Position numbers and translations under genes: made by a program. The notes beneath the pieces are model-generated. The model was not told where the DNA came from and made no database searches. It was given only the letters and a program-made list of their open reading frames with translations. From UMGS1498 sp900552335 (lineage in GTDB: Bacteria > Bacillota_I > Bacilli_A > RF39 > UBA660), in the NCBI GenBank assembly GCA_902477075.1, contig CABSFU010000014.1, positions 1 through 25,934 of the forward strand: 25,934 nucleotides of DNA. The letters run 5' to 3'. Within the stretch, counting starts at the first letter, position 1. Each line of letters starts with the position of its first letter. Below are positions 1 to 6,779 of this stretch, piece after piece.

Positions 1-1
1 T

Positions 2-196
2 TCAAAAACAAATAGTTCTAGTGGAGATAGAGGCTTATGGTTTAGTGATTACGCGTACTTCCCTACGGCTACTTACCCTTGGGTCCGTCGTGGGGGCGGT
101 TTCTACAATGGTTCGGGTGCCGGCGTGTTCTACTTCAATCGTGCTGGCGGCGATGCTCACAGCAGCAACGGTTTCCGTGTCGTTCTTGCGTACTAA
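2..196 (+). CDS. DGR target protein, C-terminal end only (5' end outside window)
   Basis: An open frame enters from the left edge and ends at TAA 194-196, giving 64 residues. The last 49 residues are encoded by the variable repeat. The protein end reads like the C-type-lectin-fold domains that DGRs diversify: motifs RGGG, GSGAGVF and the terminal GFRVVLAY, which resemble the end of formylglycine-generating-enzyme-like domains. Compared with the template, ten codons inside the core repeat differ; all are AAY (Asn) in the template and became Tyr (4), Gly (2), Arg, Asp, His and Ser. The start of the gene is not visible, so its N-terminal anchor (pilin, phage fibre or lipoprotein) cannot be read. 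The protein is probably surface-exposed and binds a ligand; that is inference from the family. The Asn codon pattern and the preserved reading frame argue that it is functional. Confidence 0.9.
   Translation, partial: SKTNSSSGDRGLWFSDYAYFPTATYPWVRRGGGFYNGSGAGVFYFNRAGGDAHSSNGFRVVLAY
51..195 (+). repeat. DGR variable repeat (VR)
   Basis: This is a 145-bp copy of the template repeat at 417-561, with an offset of 366. Differences lie at 56, 74, 86, 87, 98, 99, 104, 131, 146, 147, 152, 158 and 165. All 13 correspond to A in the template (4 A-to-T, 2 A-to-C, 7 A-to-G). About 19 template adenines and all of roughly 113 other bases are unchanged. Position 50 (T, template A at 416) would add an AAC-to-TAC codon change and may extend the repeat by a base or two. 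The last 30 bp (166-195) are identical in both copies and should contain the initiation-of-mutagenic-homing function. Confidence 0.97.
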
Positions 197-210
197 ATCG
201 CGTAGCGATT
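196..210 (+). promoter_or_regulatory. Inverted repeat directly after VR (candidate target-recognition hairpin/cruciform)
   Basis: AATCGC (196-201), loop GTA, then GCGATT (205-210), overlapping the target stop codon. It begins immediately after the last base shared with the template repeat and has no counterpart after the TR. In studied DGRs a hairpin or cruciform a few bases downstream of VR helps mark it as the recipient. Position and absence at the TR fit that role; the stem (6 bp) and loop (3 nt) are shorter than in the best-known examples. Confidence 0.6.
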
Positions 211-281
211 ATCTCTAACACAACGTTAAATAAAATCGAAGAGTGTTATGTAAATAAATAAAAAAATTAAAAAAGTTGTTT

Positions 282-318
282 AGCCTTGCCACGCCACTCT
301 TTTATGTGTGGCAAGGCT
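282..318. other. Strong 11-bp inverted repeat between VR and TR
   Basis: AGCCTTGCCAC (282-292) pairs perfectly with GTGGCAAGGCT (308-318), with a 15-nt loop that contains a second GCCAC able to pair with the same arm. Reading rightward no T-run follows. Reading leftward a T-rich stretch follows after about seven bases. It could terminate target-gene transcription poorly, or be a structural part of the retroelement; the sequence does not decide. Confidence 0.6.
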
Positions 319-381
319 TGACATAAAGTAGTTTCTAGTTCAAAAAAGTTTTTCATGCGAATGAATGATAACCTAATATGG

Positions 382-398
382 TCTTACCACTGGTAAGA
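382..398 (+). other. Hairpin just upstream of the template repeat
   Basis: TCTTACC (382-388), loop ACT, GGTAAGA (392-398): a perfect 7-bp stem ending 18 bp before the TR. It may form the 5' structure of the TR-containing RNA. No function is shown directly. Confidence 0.5.
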
Positions 399-416
399 TA
401 GAATTTAAACTGTAAA

Positions 417-561
417 ACGCGAACTTCCCTACGGCTACTAACCCTTGGGTCAATCGTGGGGGCAATTTCAACAATGGTTCGGGTGCCGGCGTGTTCAACT
501 TCAATCGTGCTAACGGCAATGCTAACAGCAACAACGGTTTCCGTGTCGTTCTTGCGTACTA
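417..561 (+). repeat. DGR template repeat (TR)
   Basis: This is the non-coding donor copy, located between the target gene and the DGR genes. It has about 32 adenines. Read in the target frame it gives an Asn-rich peptide in which AAC or AAT occurs at nearly every position that differs in VR, the usual codon design for adenine-directed mutagenesis. By hand count it is about 52% G+C, far above the surrounding DNA. The identity with VR stops at 561; the bases after it are unrelated to those after VR. Confidence 0.96.
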
Positions 562-681
562 TGATTATAGAAGTACAAGAAAAAAGTTTATAATGCAGTG
601 TGAAGTTTATAAATGTTGTATGTGATGTTTGATTCATAGTAAATACTATAAAAAATAGAAATCATAGAAGTTTAAATTCTT

Positions 682-700
682 TTTATAACAGTGTTATAAA
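682..700 (+). other. Hairpin in the TR-to-accessory-gene spacer
   Basis: TTTATAAC (682-689), loop AGT, GTTATAAA (693-700): an 8-bp perfect stem about 120 bp after the TR. It may belong to the RNA element that primes or binds the reverse transcriptase complex, by analogy with the structured spacer downstream of TR in the Bordetella phage DGR. Confidence 0.45.
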
Positions 701-763
701 TAAAAATGTAAACAAAATAATTTCGTAAGTAATAAAATGATGAAAATGAAATTATTTGTAGTT

Positions 764-792
764 AAGCAGTACCTTTTAAAGTACTGCTTTTC
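764..792 (+). terminator. Intrinsic terminator or attenuator after TR RNA
   Basis: AAGCAGTAC (764-772), 8-nt loop, GTACTGCTT (781-789), followed by a short T-run. It lies about 10 bp before the ribosome binding site of the MutS-like gene, so it would end the TR RNA and limit read-through into the accessory genes. Confidence 0.65.
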
Positions 793-812
793 TATTGAAA
801 AAGAGGTTGGTT

Positions 813-1169
813 ATGAAGATATATGATAAATATAAAGAATTAAAAGAGCAGAATAGTAGTAAGATGTATTTGTTTCGTAATGGTAATTTTTATATATTTT
901 TAGATAAAGATGCTGATTTAATAAATGAATATGTAGTCTTAAAAAAAACAAATTTTACAAAAGATGTTCAAAAGTGTGGATTTCCAGTAAATAGTAAAGA
1001 AGCCTATTTAAAAGTTTTTCAAAATCATGGATTAAATATAGAAATTATAGAAAAAATAGAAGACAATGAAGAAAATATATTTGAACAATTAAAAAAAACA
1101 AATATAGATGCTATTACACCGATAGAAGCTTTGAATCTTCTTTATGACATGAAAAGGAAATTAAAATGA
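813..1169 (+). CDS. MutS domain I-like DGR accessory protein (MSL type)
   Basis: 118 residues. The whole protein aligns by eye with the N-terminal mismatch-recognition domain of MutS: an initial YDKYKELKEQ helix, LFRNGNFYIF at residues 20-29 (MutS: FYRMGDFYELF), then CGFPVNSKEAYL (MutS: GIPYHAVENYL) and a following I-x-IIEK strand. The Phe that stacks on mismatches in MutS is retained (F26), but the Glu two residues later is replaced by Ile (I28). No clamp, lever or ATPase domains are present. ATG 813 is chosen because AAGAGG lies 6 nt upstream; a TTG at 795 is less likely. The stop overlaps the avd start (ATGA). MutS-like small proteins are, as I recall, one of the reported DGR accessory classes. 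A role in handling cDNA:target mismatches is inference. Confidence 0.75.
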   Translation: MKIYDKYKELKEQNSSKMYLFRNGNFYIFLDKDADLINEYVVLKKTNFTKDVQKCGFPVNSKEAYLKVFQNHGLNIEIIEKIEDNEENIFEQLKKTNIDAITPIEALNLLYDMKRKLK

Positions 1170-1525
1170 AAAATCAAATAGAAGAAATGGAAATCTACAA
1201 GAAATACACAGAATTATATTACTATACTTATTTAATTACAGATAAGTATCCTAAAAGTGAAAAAAATAGTTTAGTATCGGATATTAAACATGCTACTTAT
1301 TTAGGATTTACTAATATTATTGCGGCACATAAAAATTATAATAAAACAGAAAGATTAAAATACTTAAATCAATTAGATACAGAATTAAAAGTATTAAAAA
1401 TGTTAATTAGAATTTCTTATAAAAGAAAATATATTAATGTTTATAATTATGAATCTTGGTCTAGAAAAATTACAAATGTCTCTAATTTAATGGGTGGATG
1501 GATTCGTTCATGTCTAAAACAATAA
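1166..1525 (+). CDS. avd: Accessory variability determinant (Avd-like four-helix protein)
   Basis: 119 residues, largely helical and rich in Lys, with the features of DGR Avd proteins: YPKSEKNSL near residue 30, a central helix with LNQLDTELKVLKMLIRI, and the near-terminal LMGGW motif. Known Avd forms a basic pentameric barrel that binds the RT and the TR RNA and is needed for mutagenic homing. The start overlaps the previous stop by four bases, and the 3' end overlaps the reverse transcriptase start by 28 bases, indicating translational coupling. Length is typical for the family. The Avd call relies on pattern and position because the family is poorly conserved in sequence. Confidence 0.88.
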   Translation: MKNQIEEMEIYKKYTELYYYTYLITDKYPKSEKNSLVSDIKHATYLGFTNIIAAHKNYNKTERLKYLNQLDTELKVLKMLIRISYKRKYINVYNYESWSRKITNVSNLMGGWIRSCLKQ

Positions 1526-2565
1526 AAAAATGTTTTTATAACAAATTAACTTTTCAAAAAATGTTAGAGGCACATTATAGAGCTGTAAAAAATAAAAAAA
1601 ATAAAAAAGAGGTTGTTTTATATGAGATGGATCTAGAAAATAATATCATTAATCTAATTGATAGCATCAAAAATAAAACATACCATTTAGGTAAATATCG
1701 TGAGTTTAAAGTATATGAACCAAAAGAAAGATTAATTAAATCACTACCTTATCGTGACAGAATTGTTCATCAATGGTATGTGGAAGAATTTATTAAGCCA
1801 TACTTTACAAAAAGATTTATAAAAGATAGTTATGCTTGTATTGAAACAAAAGGTACACATAAAGCAGCGATTGTTTTACAAAAATATATGAGAATCATGA
1901 AAAGAAAATATGGCTCTTATTATATTTTAAAATGTGACATTAAAAAATATTTTTATAATATCAATAAAGACATTTTATTTTCAATATTAAAACGTAGTAT
2001 GAGTGATAAAGAACTACTTAATTTTACACTTGTATTACTAAATAGTGAGGATAAAGTTGGTATTCCGATAGGAAACTATACTAGTCAATATTTTGCGAAT
2101 ATCTATTTAAATGAGTTAGATCATTATGTAAAAGAAACCTTAAGAATTTCTTATTATGTTAGATATATGGATGATTTTGTTTTTTTACTTCCAAATAAGG
2201 AAATAGCAAAAGAAACGATGAAAAAAATAGAGAATTTCATTCATACAGAACTACAATTAGAATTGAATCAAAAAAGCAAATATTATCCTAGTACAATGGG
2301 GTGTAATTTTTGCGGTTATCGAATTTATGAAACTCATATTTTACTTCGTACAAGGTTTAAAACCAAAGCTAAAAAAAATATAAAAAAATGGAATCAATTG
2401 TATGCAACGAATTCTTTAAATCTTGCTATGGTATGGATGAGTTGGAATTCTATGTTAGCGCATGCATCTCATGCAAGTGCTTATTACTTTATTGTAAGTT
2501 TATATAAAAAAGCTTTTTTTAGTAAATATTTGAAAAAATATTCTTATTATGACATTAATTTTTAG
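1498..2565 (+). CDS. DGR reverse transcriptase
   Basis: 355 residues, single RT domain. Motifs in order: LPYRDRIVHQ (RT2 region), CDIKKYF with catalytic D147, IGNYTSQ at 191-197, YVRYMDDF with catalytic D225 and D226, then a thumb region ending in a conserved AHASHASAYYF stretch. IGxxxSQ in place of the QGxxxSP of group II intron, retron and telomerase-like RTs is the hallmark of DGR enzymes. It should copy the TR RNA into cDNA with errors at adenines. There is no maturase, RNase H or endonuclease domain. The start may be ATG 1498 or ATG 1510; both lie inside the avd end and neither has a textbook Shine-Dalgarno sequence, fitting coupled translation. The catalytic residues are intact, so the element looks active. 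Confidence 0.96.
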   Translation: MDSFMSKTIKKCFYNKLTFQKMLEAHYRAVKNKKNKKEVVLYEMDLENNIINLIDSIKNKTYHLGKYREFKVYEPKERLIKSLPYRDRIVHQWYVEEFIKPYFTKRFIKDSYACIETKGTHKAAIVLQKYMRIMKRKYGSYYILKCDIKKYFYNINKDILFSILKRSMSDKELLNFTLVLLNSEDKVGIPIGNYTSQYFANIYLNELDHYVKETLRISYYVRYMDDFVFLLPNKEIAKETMKKIENFIHTELQLELNQKSKYYPSTMGCNFCGYRIYETHILLRTRFKTKAKKNIKKWNQLYATNSLNLAMVWMSWNSMLAHASHASAYYFIVSLYKKAFFSKYLKKYSYYDINF

Positions 2566-2612
2566 GTATACTCCTTAAAACCTGCAATATTTATAGGTGA
2601 AAGGAGAAGAGT

Positions 2613-2957
2613 ATGATAACAAAAATTATACCATTAAACTTTGATATGGCATTTACAACGATTTTCAATAAAGAAAAAAATATCTCTATTCTAGAACATT
2701 TTTTATCTTGTTATTTAGGAATACCTTATCAAGAAATCAAAGGACATTTAAAACTGTTAAACCGTAACTTAGTAAAAAGTAATAAAAAAGAAGCCAAAAA
2801 AGAGATTGATTTGTTATTAGATTATCAAGGCAAAAAAATTAATATAGAATGATCGAATTGAGTGAATAAACAACAGGTTAAGAACTAAGTTCTCTTTCTA
2901 AAAATATCATATACAAGATTTTCACAGATTTCAATGAAAGTATATAAAGTTTTCAAA
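2613..2957 (+). pseudogene. Rpn/PD-(D/E)XK transposase-type protein, decayed
   Basis: The reading frame from ATG 2613 (good AAAGGAG site upstream) gives 79 residues that look like the N-terminal third of the Rpn/PDDEXK_2 transposase-type family: PLNFDMAFTTIF, LEHFLSCYLGIP, and KKEIDLLLDYQGKKINIE. The acidic IDLLL and the E of INIE match the nuclease core strands. The frame then hits TGA, but in the same frame further recognisable sequence follows (NKQQVKN, VLFLKI) between additional stops up to about 2957. That indicates point-mutational decay rather than a genuine short protein. Intact members are usually around 250-320 residues. Confidence 0.7.
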
Positions 2958-3015
2958 TTAAATAATATAATTTGTTTAAAATTACAAATAACTTATTTTA
3001 AGGATGTGGTTATAT

Positions 3016-4014
3016 ATGTTGGATATAAATTTTAATCAAATAATTGAAATGATTGAAAAAAGAAAAAATAATGCATACATAAAAGTAAATGAAGAAATGA
3101 TTTTATTATATTTAGAAGTTGGTAAATTTCTATATGAACTAAAAGAAAATAGTAATTATGGAGATAAAATAACGACGAAAGTATCAGACTTTATGAAAAA
3201 TAATTATCCAACCATAAAAGGATTTACTAAAAGAAATATAGAACGTATGATTCAATTTTATAGTACTTATAAAGATGATGAAATTGCGACACCATTGGTG
3301 ACGCAATTGTCTTGGACAAACAATTTACTTATATTAAGTGGGTCTAAAAGCAAAGAAGAAAGACATTTTTATTTAAAATTATCTATTAAAAATAATTATT
3401 CAAAAAGAGAATTAGATAGACAAATATCAGCGGCATATTATGAAAGATATATGCTTTCAGATGGAAAACAATTACCAACAGTAAATAAAACTGTAGATGA
3501 AGATGATTATCCAAATACTAGAATTTTAGATACATATAGTTTAGAGTTTTTAGATTTACCAAATGAATTTTCTGAAAAGGATTTAAAAAATGCAATTATA
3601 AAAAACTTAAAAGATTTTATATTAGAAGTTGGTAATGATTTTACTTTTATTGGAGATGAATGTAAAGTTCAGGTTGGAAATCATGACTTCTTTATTGACC
3701 TATTATTTTATAACAGAGAACTATCTTGTTTAGTAGCATTTGAATTAAAATTAGGAGAATTTAAATCAGAATATTTAGGAAAAATGAATTTATATTTAGA
3801 AGCACTTGATAGAGAAGTAAAAAAAGAACAAGAGAATCCAAGTGTTGGTGTTATACTATGCAGTTCTAAAGATAAAGATGTTGTTGAATATTCAATTAGT
3901 AAAAATATGTCTCAAACTATGATTTCTGAATATAAGTTAAAATTAATTGCTAAAAAGTTATTAGAAACAAAACTTAAAGAAATGAAAAATTTGATAGATC
4001 ATAATGACAAATAG
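3016..4014 (+). CDS. YhcG/DUF1016-type PD-(D/E)XK nuclease
   Basis: 332 residues. The N-terminal helical part (about 1-155) has the family's motifs: EVGKFLYEL, YGDKI, the RNIERMIQFY segment and LSWTNNLLIL. The C-terminal part carries the nuclease core with D228 in FFIDLLFY and E243-L-K245 in VAFELKLGEF, a complete PD-(D/E)XK signature, followed by GKMNLYLEALD. Members are often found as lone genes in mobile or defence regions and near restriction systems; the cellular role is not established. ATG 3016 is preferred: AAGGA lies 11 nt upstream, whereas ATG 3004 overlaps that site. The gene sits between two fragments that may belong to one decayed transposase-type gene, suggesting it arrived by insertion. 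Confidence 0.85.
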   Translation: MLDINFNQIIEMIEKRKNNAYIKVNEEMILLYLEVGKFLYELKENSNYGDKITTKVSDFMKNNYPTIKGFTKRNIERMIQFYSTYKDDEIATPLVTQLSWTNNLLILSGSKSKEERHFYLKLSIKNNYSKRELDRQISAAYYERYMLSDGKQLPTVNKTVDEDDYPNTRILDTYSLEFLDLPNEFSEKDLKNAIIKNLKDFILEVGNDFTFIGDECKVQVGNHDFFIDLLFYNRELSCLVAFELKLGEFKSEYLGKMNLYLEALDREVKKEQENPSVGVILCSSKDKDVVEYSISKNMSQTMISEYKLKLIAKKLLETKLKEMKNLIDHNDK

Positions 4015-4074
4015 TCATTTGCTAAAAAGAATTGATTCTGAAAAAAATTTTTGACTATTTTATTATGTGGGGTT

Positions 4075-4131
4075 ATAGTTTTAGAAATAACAGGTTTGAC
4101 AGAAACAGAATTAAAACAAATGGAAGACTAA
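4075..4131 (+). pseudogene. Possible C-terminal remnant of the Rpn/PD-(D/E)XK gene
   Basis: A frame ending at TAA 4129-4131 encodes IVLEITGLTETELKQMED. This resembles the terminal helix-turn-helix-like tail of Rpn-type proteins (pattern I-x-x-x-TGLS-x-E-E-I-x-x-L). There is no start codon or binding site. Together with the N-terminal remnant at 2613-2957 it flanks the YhcG-type gene. The rest of 4015-4217 holds nothing I can name. Confidence 0.45.
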
Positions 4132-4217
4132 AATCTTCTTTTTTTCTTAAAGAAAGATGGTAAATAAATGGGAACACTAATATTTGTTTTTAAAGTTATG
4201 AATTCACTAGAAAAATC

Positions 4218-4246
4218 TTGCAATTATTTAGTATCTATATTATAAT
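4218..4246 (+). promoter_or_regulatory. Sigma-A-type promoter of the ywiB-argS-rpoE operon
   Basis: TTGCAA (4218-4223), 17-bp spacer, TATAAT (4241-4246). The transcript would start about 4253, just before the AAAGG binding site of the first gene, leaving a very short leader. Confidence 0.75.
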
Positions 4247-4268
4247 TATGCAGGTAAAGGGATATATT

Positions 4269-4610
4269 ATGTCAAAAGTAAAAATTAGGTTAAAAATCAA
4301 TGATTTAGAAGAACAAATAAATGGAATATTTCATGATAATTATTTAATCTTTTTTCTTAATCAAAAAAAAGTAACATTAATGTTAAAAGAAAATATGATA
4401 ACAATGAAGAAAATGGAAAATGAGCATGAATACACTTATTTGAAATTTCATCCTGATTATCCAGAGGCTTACTATTTTTTTCATCAAAAATATCCAATGA
4501 ATATTCAAATAGACAATTTACAAATTAAACCTCAAAAAATGAGAGTAAATTATCGAATAGAAGAACAGCCATTTCTATTTGAAATAGAATATGAGGAAGG
4601 TGAAATATGA
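4269..4610 (+). CDS. ywiB: DUF1934 (YwiB-like) beta-barrel protein
   Basis: 113 residues, rich in beta-strands and aromatic residues, without signal peptide or membrane segment. It fits the DUF1934 family (small lipocalin-like barrel, function not established) in size and in its position immediately before argS, the same order as in Bacillus subtilis. ATG 4269 is chosen: AAAGG lies 8 nt upstream, and the longer frame to 4218 would start inside the promoter. The stop overlaps the argS start by four bases (ATGA), so the two are translationally coupled. Confidence 0.75.
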   Translation: MSKVKIRLKINDLEEQINGIFHDNYLIFFLNQKKVTLMLKENMITMKKMENEHEYTYLKFHPDYPEAYYFFHQKYPMNIQIDNLQIKPQKMRVNYRIEEQPFLFEIEYEEGEI

Positions 4611-6301
4611 TAATTGAAGAATTAAACAAGATATTTGATACAGTCCTTCGTGATTTAAATTATGAAATAAAAGTGAATGTTATTAAATCTAATCGCCCAG
4701 AACTATGTGACTACCAATTCGATGGTGTATTTAAATTAGCGAGTATGTATCATGAAAATCCAGTAACAATAGGACAAAAGATAGTAGAAAAAATAAAATT
4801 ATTAGAACGTTATAATCATTACTTTAAATCTGTAGAATTTGTAAAACCAGGTTTTATTAATATTATAATATCTGATGAATTCATAAATGAACAACTTATT
4901 CATATATCTACTTCAGAACATTTGGGAATGTCAAAACCAGAAAAAAAAGAATTATTCTTTCTAGATTATGGTGGATATAACATTGCTAAACCATTACATA
5001 TTGGTCATTTAAGACCAACTATTATTGGAGAATCTATTAAAAGAATTATTCAATTTATGGGTCATGATACCATTGCAGATGTTCATTTAGGAGATTATGG
5101 TTTACAAATGGGTCAAGTTATTTATGGAATATTAAGAGATCAATTATCTATAGAAAAAATCACGATTGATTATTTAAATAAAATATACCCTGAAATCAGT
5201 GGCTTATGTAAAACAGATGAAAATGTAAAAGATACTTGTGCAACTATTACAAAAGAATTACAAAATGGAAATGAATTATACGTTTCTATTTGGAATAAAA
5301 TTGTAGAGGTATCGATAGAAGATGCTAAAAAAATATGCAATTATTTAGATGTAACATTTGATTTATGGCAAGGTGAGAGTGATGCTTGTCAATATTTGAA
5401 TCAAGTAGAAGATATCTTAGTTCAAAAGAATTTGTTAGAAATTAGTGAAGGGGCTAGTGTTGTAAATGTCAAAAAAGACTCTGATAATAAACCAATGCCT
5501 CCAATGATGTTTAAAAAGAGTAATGGTGCTTATGTATATGACTCTACTGACCTTGCAACTATCTATGAAAGAAAAATAAAATATCATCCAGATCATATTA
5601 TTTATGTAACAGATTTTAGACAAAATCTTCATTTTGAACAAGTTTTTAGGGCAAGTGATTTAGCTGGTATTATGCCATATGCTTCACTTGAACATGCTTA
5701 TAATGGTACCATTAATGGTACAGATGGCAAACCATTTAAAACTAGACAAGGAAATGCTCCTAAATTAAGTGAGTTATTTGAAGAAGTAAAAGAAACGTTT
5801 ATTGGATTAAAAGATACCAATAAAGAAATGAAACAAGAAGATATTGATATGATTGTAAATGCCATTATTAAATATGCTGATTTACAAAATAATCGTGAAA
5901 AAGATTACATCTTTGATATTGCTAAATTTTCTAATGTGGTAGGAAAAACTGGACCATATGTGTTATATACTTATGTCAGAATTAATAAGATATTAAAAGA
6001 AAGTAAAAAAATAGAATTTAGTCCTATCATTTATAATGATTTTGATCGAAATTTAAGAAAAAAAATCATTGAATTTGAAATAGATGTAAAGAAAGCATTT
6101 CAAGATAGAATGCCAAGCAATATTGCTGAGTATATTTACGATTTGTGTGTTACGATGAATACATTCTATCAAAATAACCATATTAATGGTCTAGAAGACG
6201 AAAAACAAAAAAGTGGTTGGTTGTATGTTTTAAAAACGGCTAATCAAGTATTAAAAGAATTGTTATATCTACTTATGATAGATATTCCAACTGTTATGTA
6301 A
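4607..6301 (+). CDS. argS: Arginyl-tRNA synthetase
   Basis: 564 residues, normal length for the enzyme that charges tRNA-Arg with arginine in the cytoplasm. Visible parts: an N-terminal Add-1-like domain (about 1-110), the class I signature HIGH at residues 131-134 within KPLHIGHLR, the Rossmann fold with DVHLGDYGLQMG, a KMSKS-equivalent region DGKPFKTRQGN, and the helical anticodon-binding domain (DALR) at the C-terminus. Start at ATG 4607 overlaps the DUF1934 stop; rpoE follows after 11 bp with its own GGAGAG site. It is transcribed in one operon with both neighbours. Confidence 0.96.
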   Translation: MIIEELNKIFDTVLRDLNYEIKVNVIKSNRPELCDYQFDGVFKLASMYHENPVTIGQKIVEKIKLLERYNHYFKSVEFVKPGFINIIISDEFINEQLIHISTSEHLGMSKPEKKELFFLDYGGYNIAKPLHIGHLRPTIIGESIKRIIQFMGHDTIADVHLGDYGLQMGQVIYGILRDQLSIEKITIDYLNKIYPEISGLCKTDENVKDTCATITKELQNGNELYVSIWNKIVEVSIEDAKKICNYLDVTFDLWQGESDACQYLNQVEDILVQKNLLEISEGASVVNVKKDSDNKPMPPMMFKKSNGAYVYDSTDLATIYERKIKYHPDHIIYVTDFRQNLHFEQVFRASDLAGIMPYASLEHAYNGTINGTDGKPFKTRQGNAPKLSELFEEVKETFIGLKDTNKEMKQEDIDMIVNAIIKYADLQNNREKDYIFDIAKFSNVVGKTGPYVLYTYVRINKILKESKKIEFSPIIYNDFDRNLRKKIIEFEIDVKKAFQDRMPSNIAEYIYDLCVTMNTFYQNNHINGLEDEKQKSGWLYVLKTANQVLKELLYLLMIDIPTVM

Positions 6302-6312
6302 GGAGAGTTATT

Positions 6313-6741
6313 ATGAAATTAAAAGACATGCCAATTGAAGAATTAGAACTTTTAAGTTATACCGATTTAACTTATAAAATTTTAAAAGAAAACGGTAAAT
6401 CTATGCCAACGGCTACTTTATTTAAAGAAATTTGTGATTTACTAGAATATGGTCAAAGTGACTTTGATTCCAAAATAGGTGACTATTATACTTCATTAAC
6501 AATGGATAAACGTTTTGTTTTATTAAAAAATAATGAATGGGACATTCGCGATAATCATTCTGTCGAACTTGTTATTGATGAGGAAGATGAAGATGAAGAA
6601 ATAGAAGAAAATGAAACAGAAACAGAAGAAACAGAAGAATCAGAATCTGATGAAGATACTTTAAGTTCAGAATTGGACGATGATTTAGATGATGATATGG
6701 AAGACTTATCGATCGTAGATGAAGATGAATTAGAAGAATAA
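6313..6741 (+). CDS. rpoE: RNA polymerase delta subunit
   Basis: 142 residues. The N-terminal 80 or so residues form the HARE-HTH winged-helix domain, containing LTYKILKENGKSM and the DFDSKIGDYYTSL segment. The C-terminal third is an extremely acidic, unstructured run of Asp and Glu, the hallmark of delta. Delta is a Bacillota-specific polymerase accessory protein that lowers non-specific DNA binding and aids recycling. It is the last gene of the ywiB-argS-rpoE operon; no terminator is visible in the 38 bp before the next gene, so read-through is possible. Confidence 0.93.
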   Translation: MKLKDMPIEELELLSYTDLTYKILKENGKSMPTATLFKEICDLLEYGQSDFDSKIGDYYTSLTMDKRFVLLKNNEWDIRDNHSVELVIDEEDEDEEIEENETETEETEESESDEDTLSSELDDDLDDDMEDLSIVDEDELEE

Positions 6742-6779
6742 AATGATAAAAATAGTTTATATTAATACAAGGTGATATC

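Larger units (their letters stand above)
374..792 (+). ncRNA. Putative TR-containing RNA (limits inferred)
   Basis: The stretch 197-812 has no convincing gene. Rightward transcription through the TR would give an RNA with hairpins at 382-398 and 682-700 and would end at the terminator-like hairpin 764-789. In known DGRs the TR is copied from a structured RNA that includes sequence downstream of TR. A weak promoter-like pair is TTCATG (352-357) and TAATAT (374-379), 16 bp apart. The 5' end is therefore a guess and the RNA might instead be processed from a longer transcript. Confidence 0.4.

Noticed and set aside
21..261. Rightward open frames over the VR in the two other phases
   Set aside because: The third phase (stop at 194-196) carries the lectin-like motif and the Asn-codon substitution pattern, so these are shadows.
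318..323. Perfect TTGACA as a -35 of a TR promoter
   Set aside because: No acceptable -10 lies 15-19 bp downstream; the T and G also belong to the hairpin arm.
353..637. Leftward 94-residue open frame covering the TR
   Set aside because: It is the antisense of the template repeat, has no sensible ribosome site and resembles nothing; its openness follows from the protein-coding-like composition of the TR.
1498..2565. Reverse transcriptase as retron or group II intron enzyme
   Set aside because: It has IGxxxSQ, no maturase or endonuclease domain, no intron RNA structure and no retron msr/msd arrangement; the VR/TR pair fixes it as a DGR enzyme.
4168..4245. Small frame (25 codons) before the ywiB gene
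   Set aside because: It has no clear ribosome site and runs through the operon promoter.
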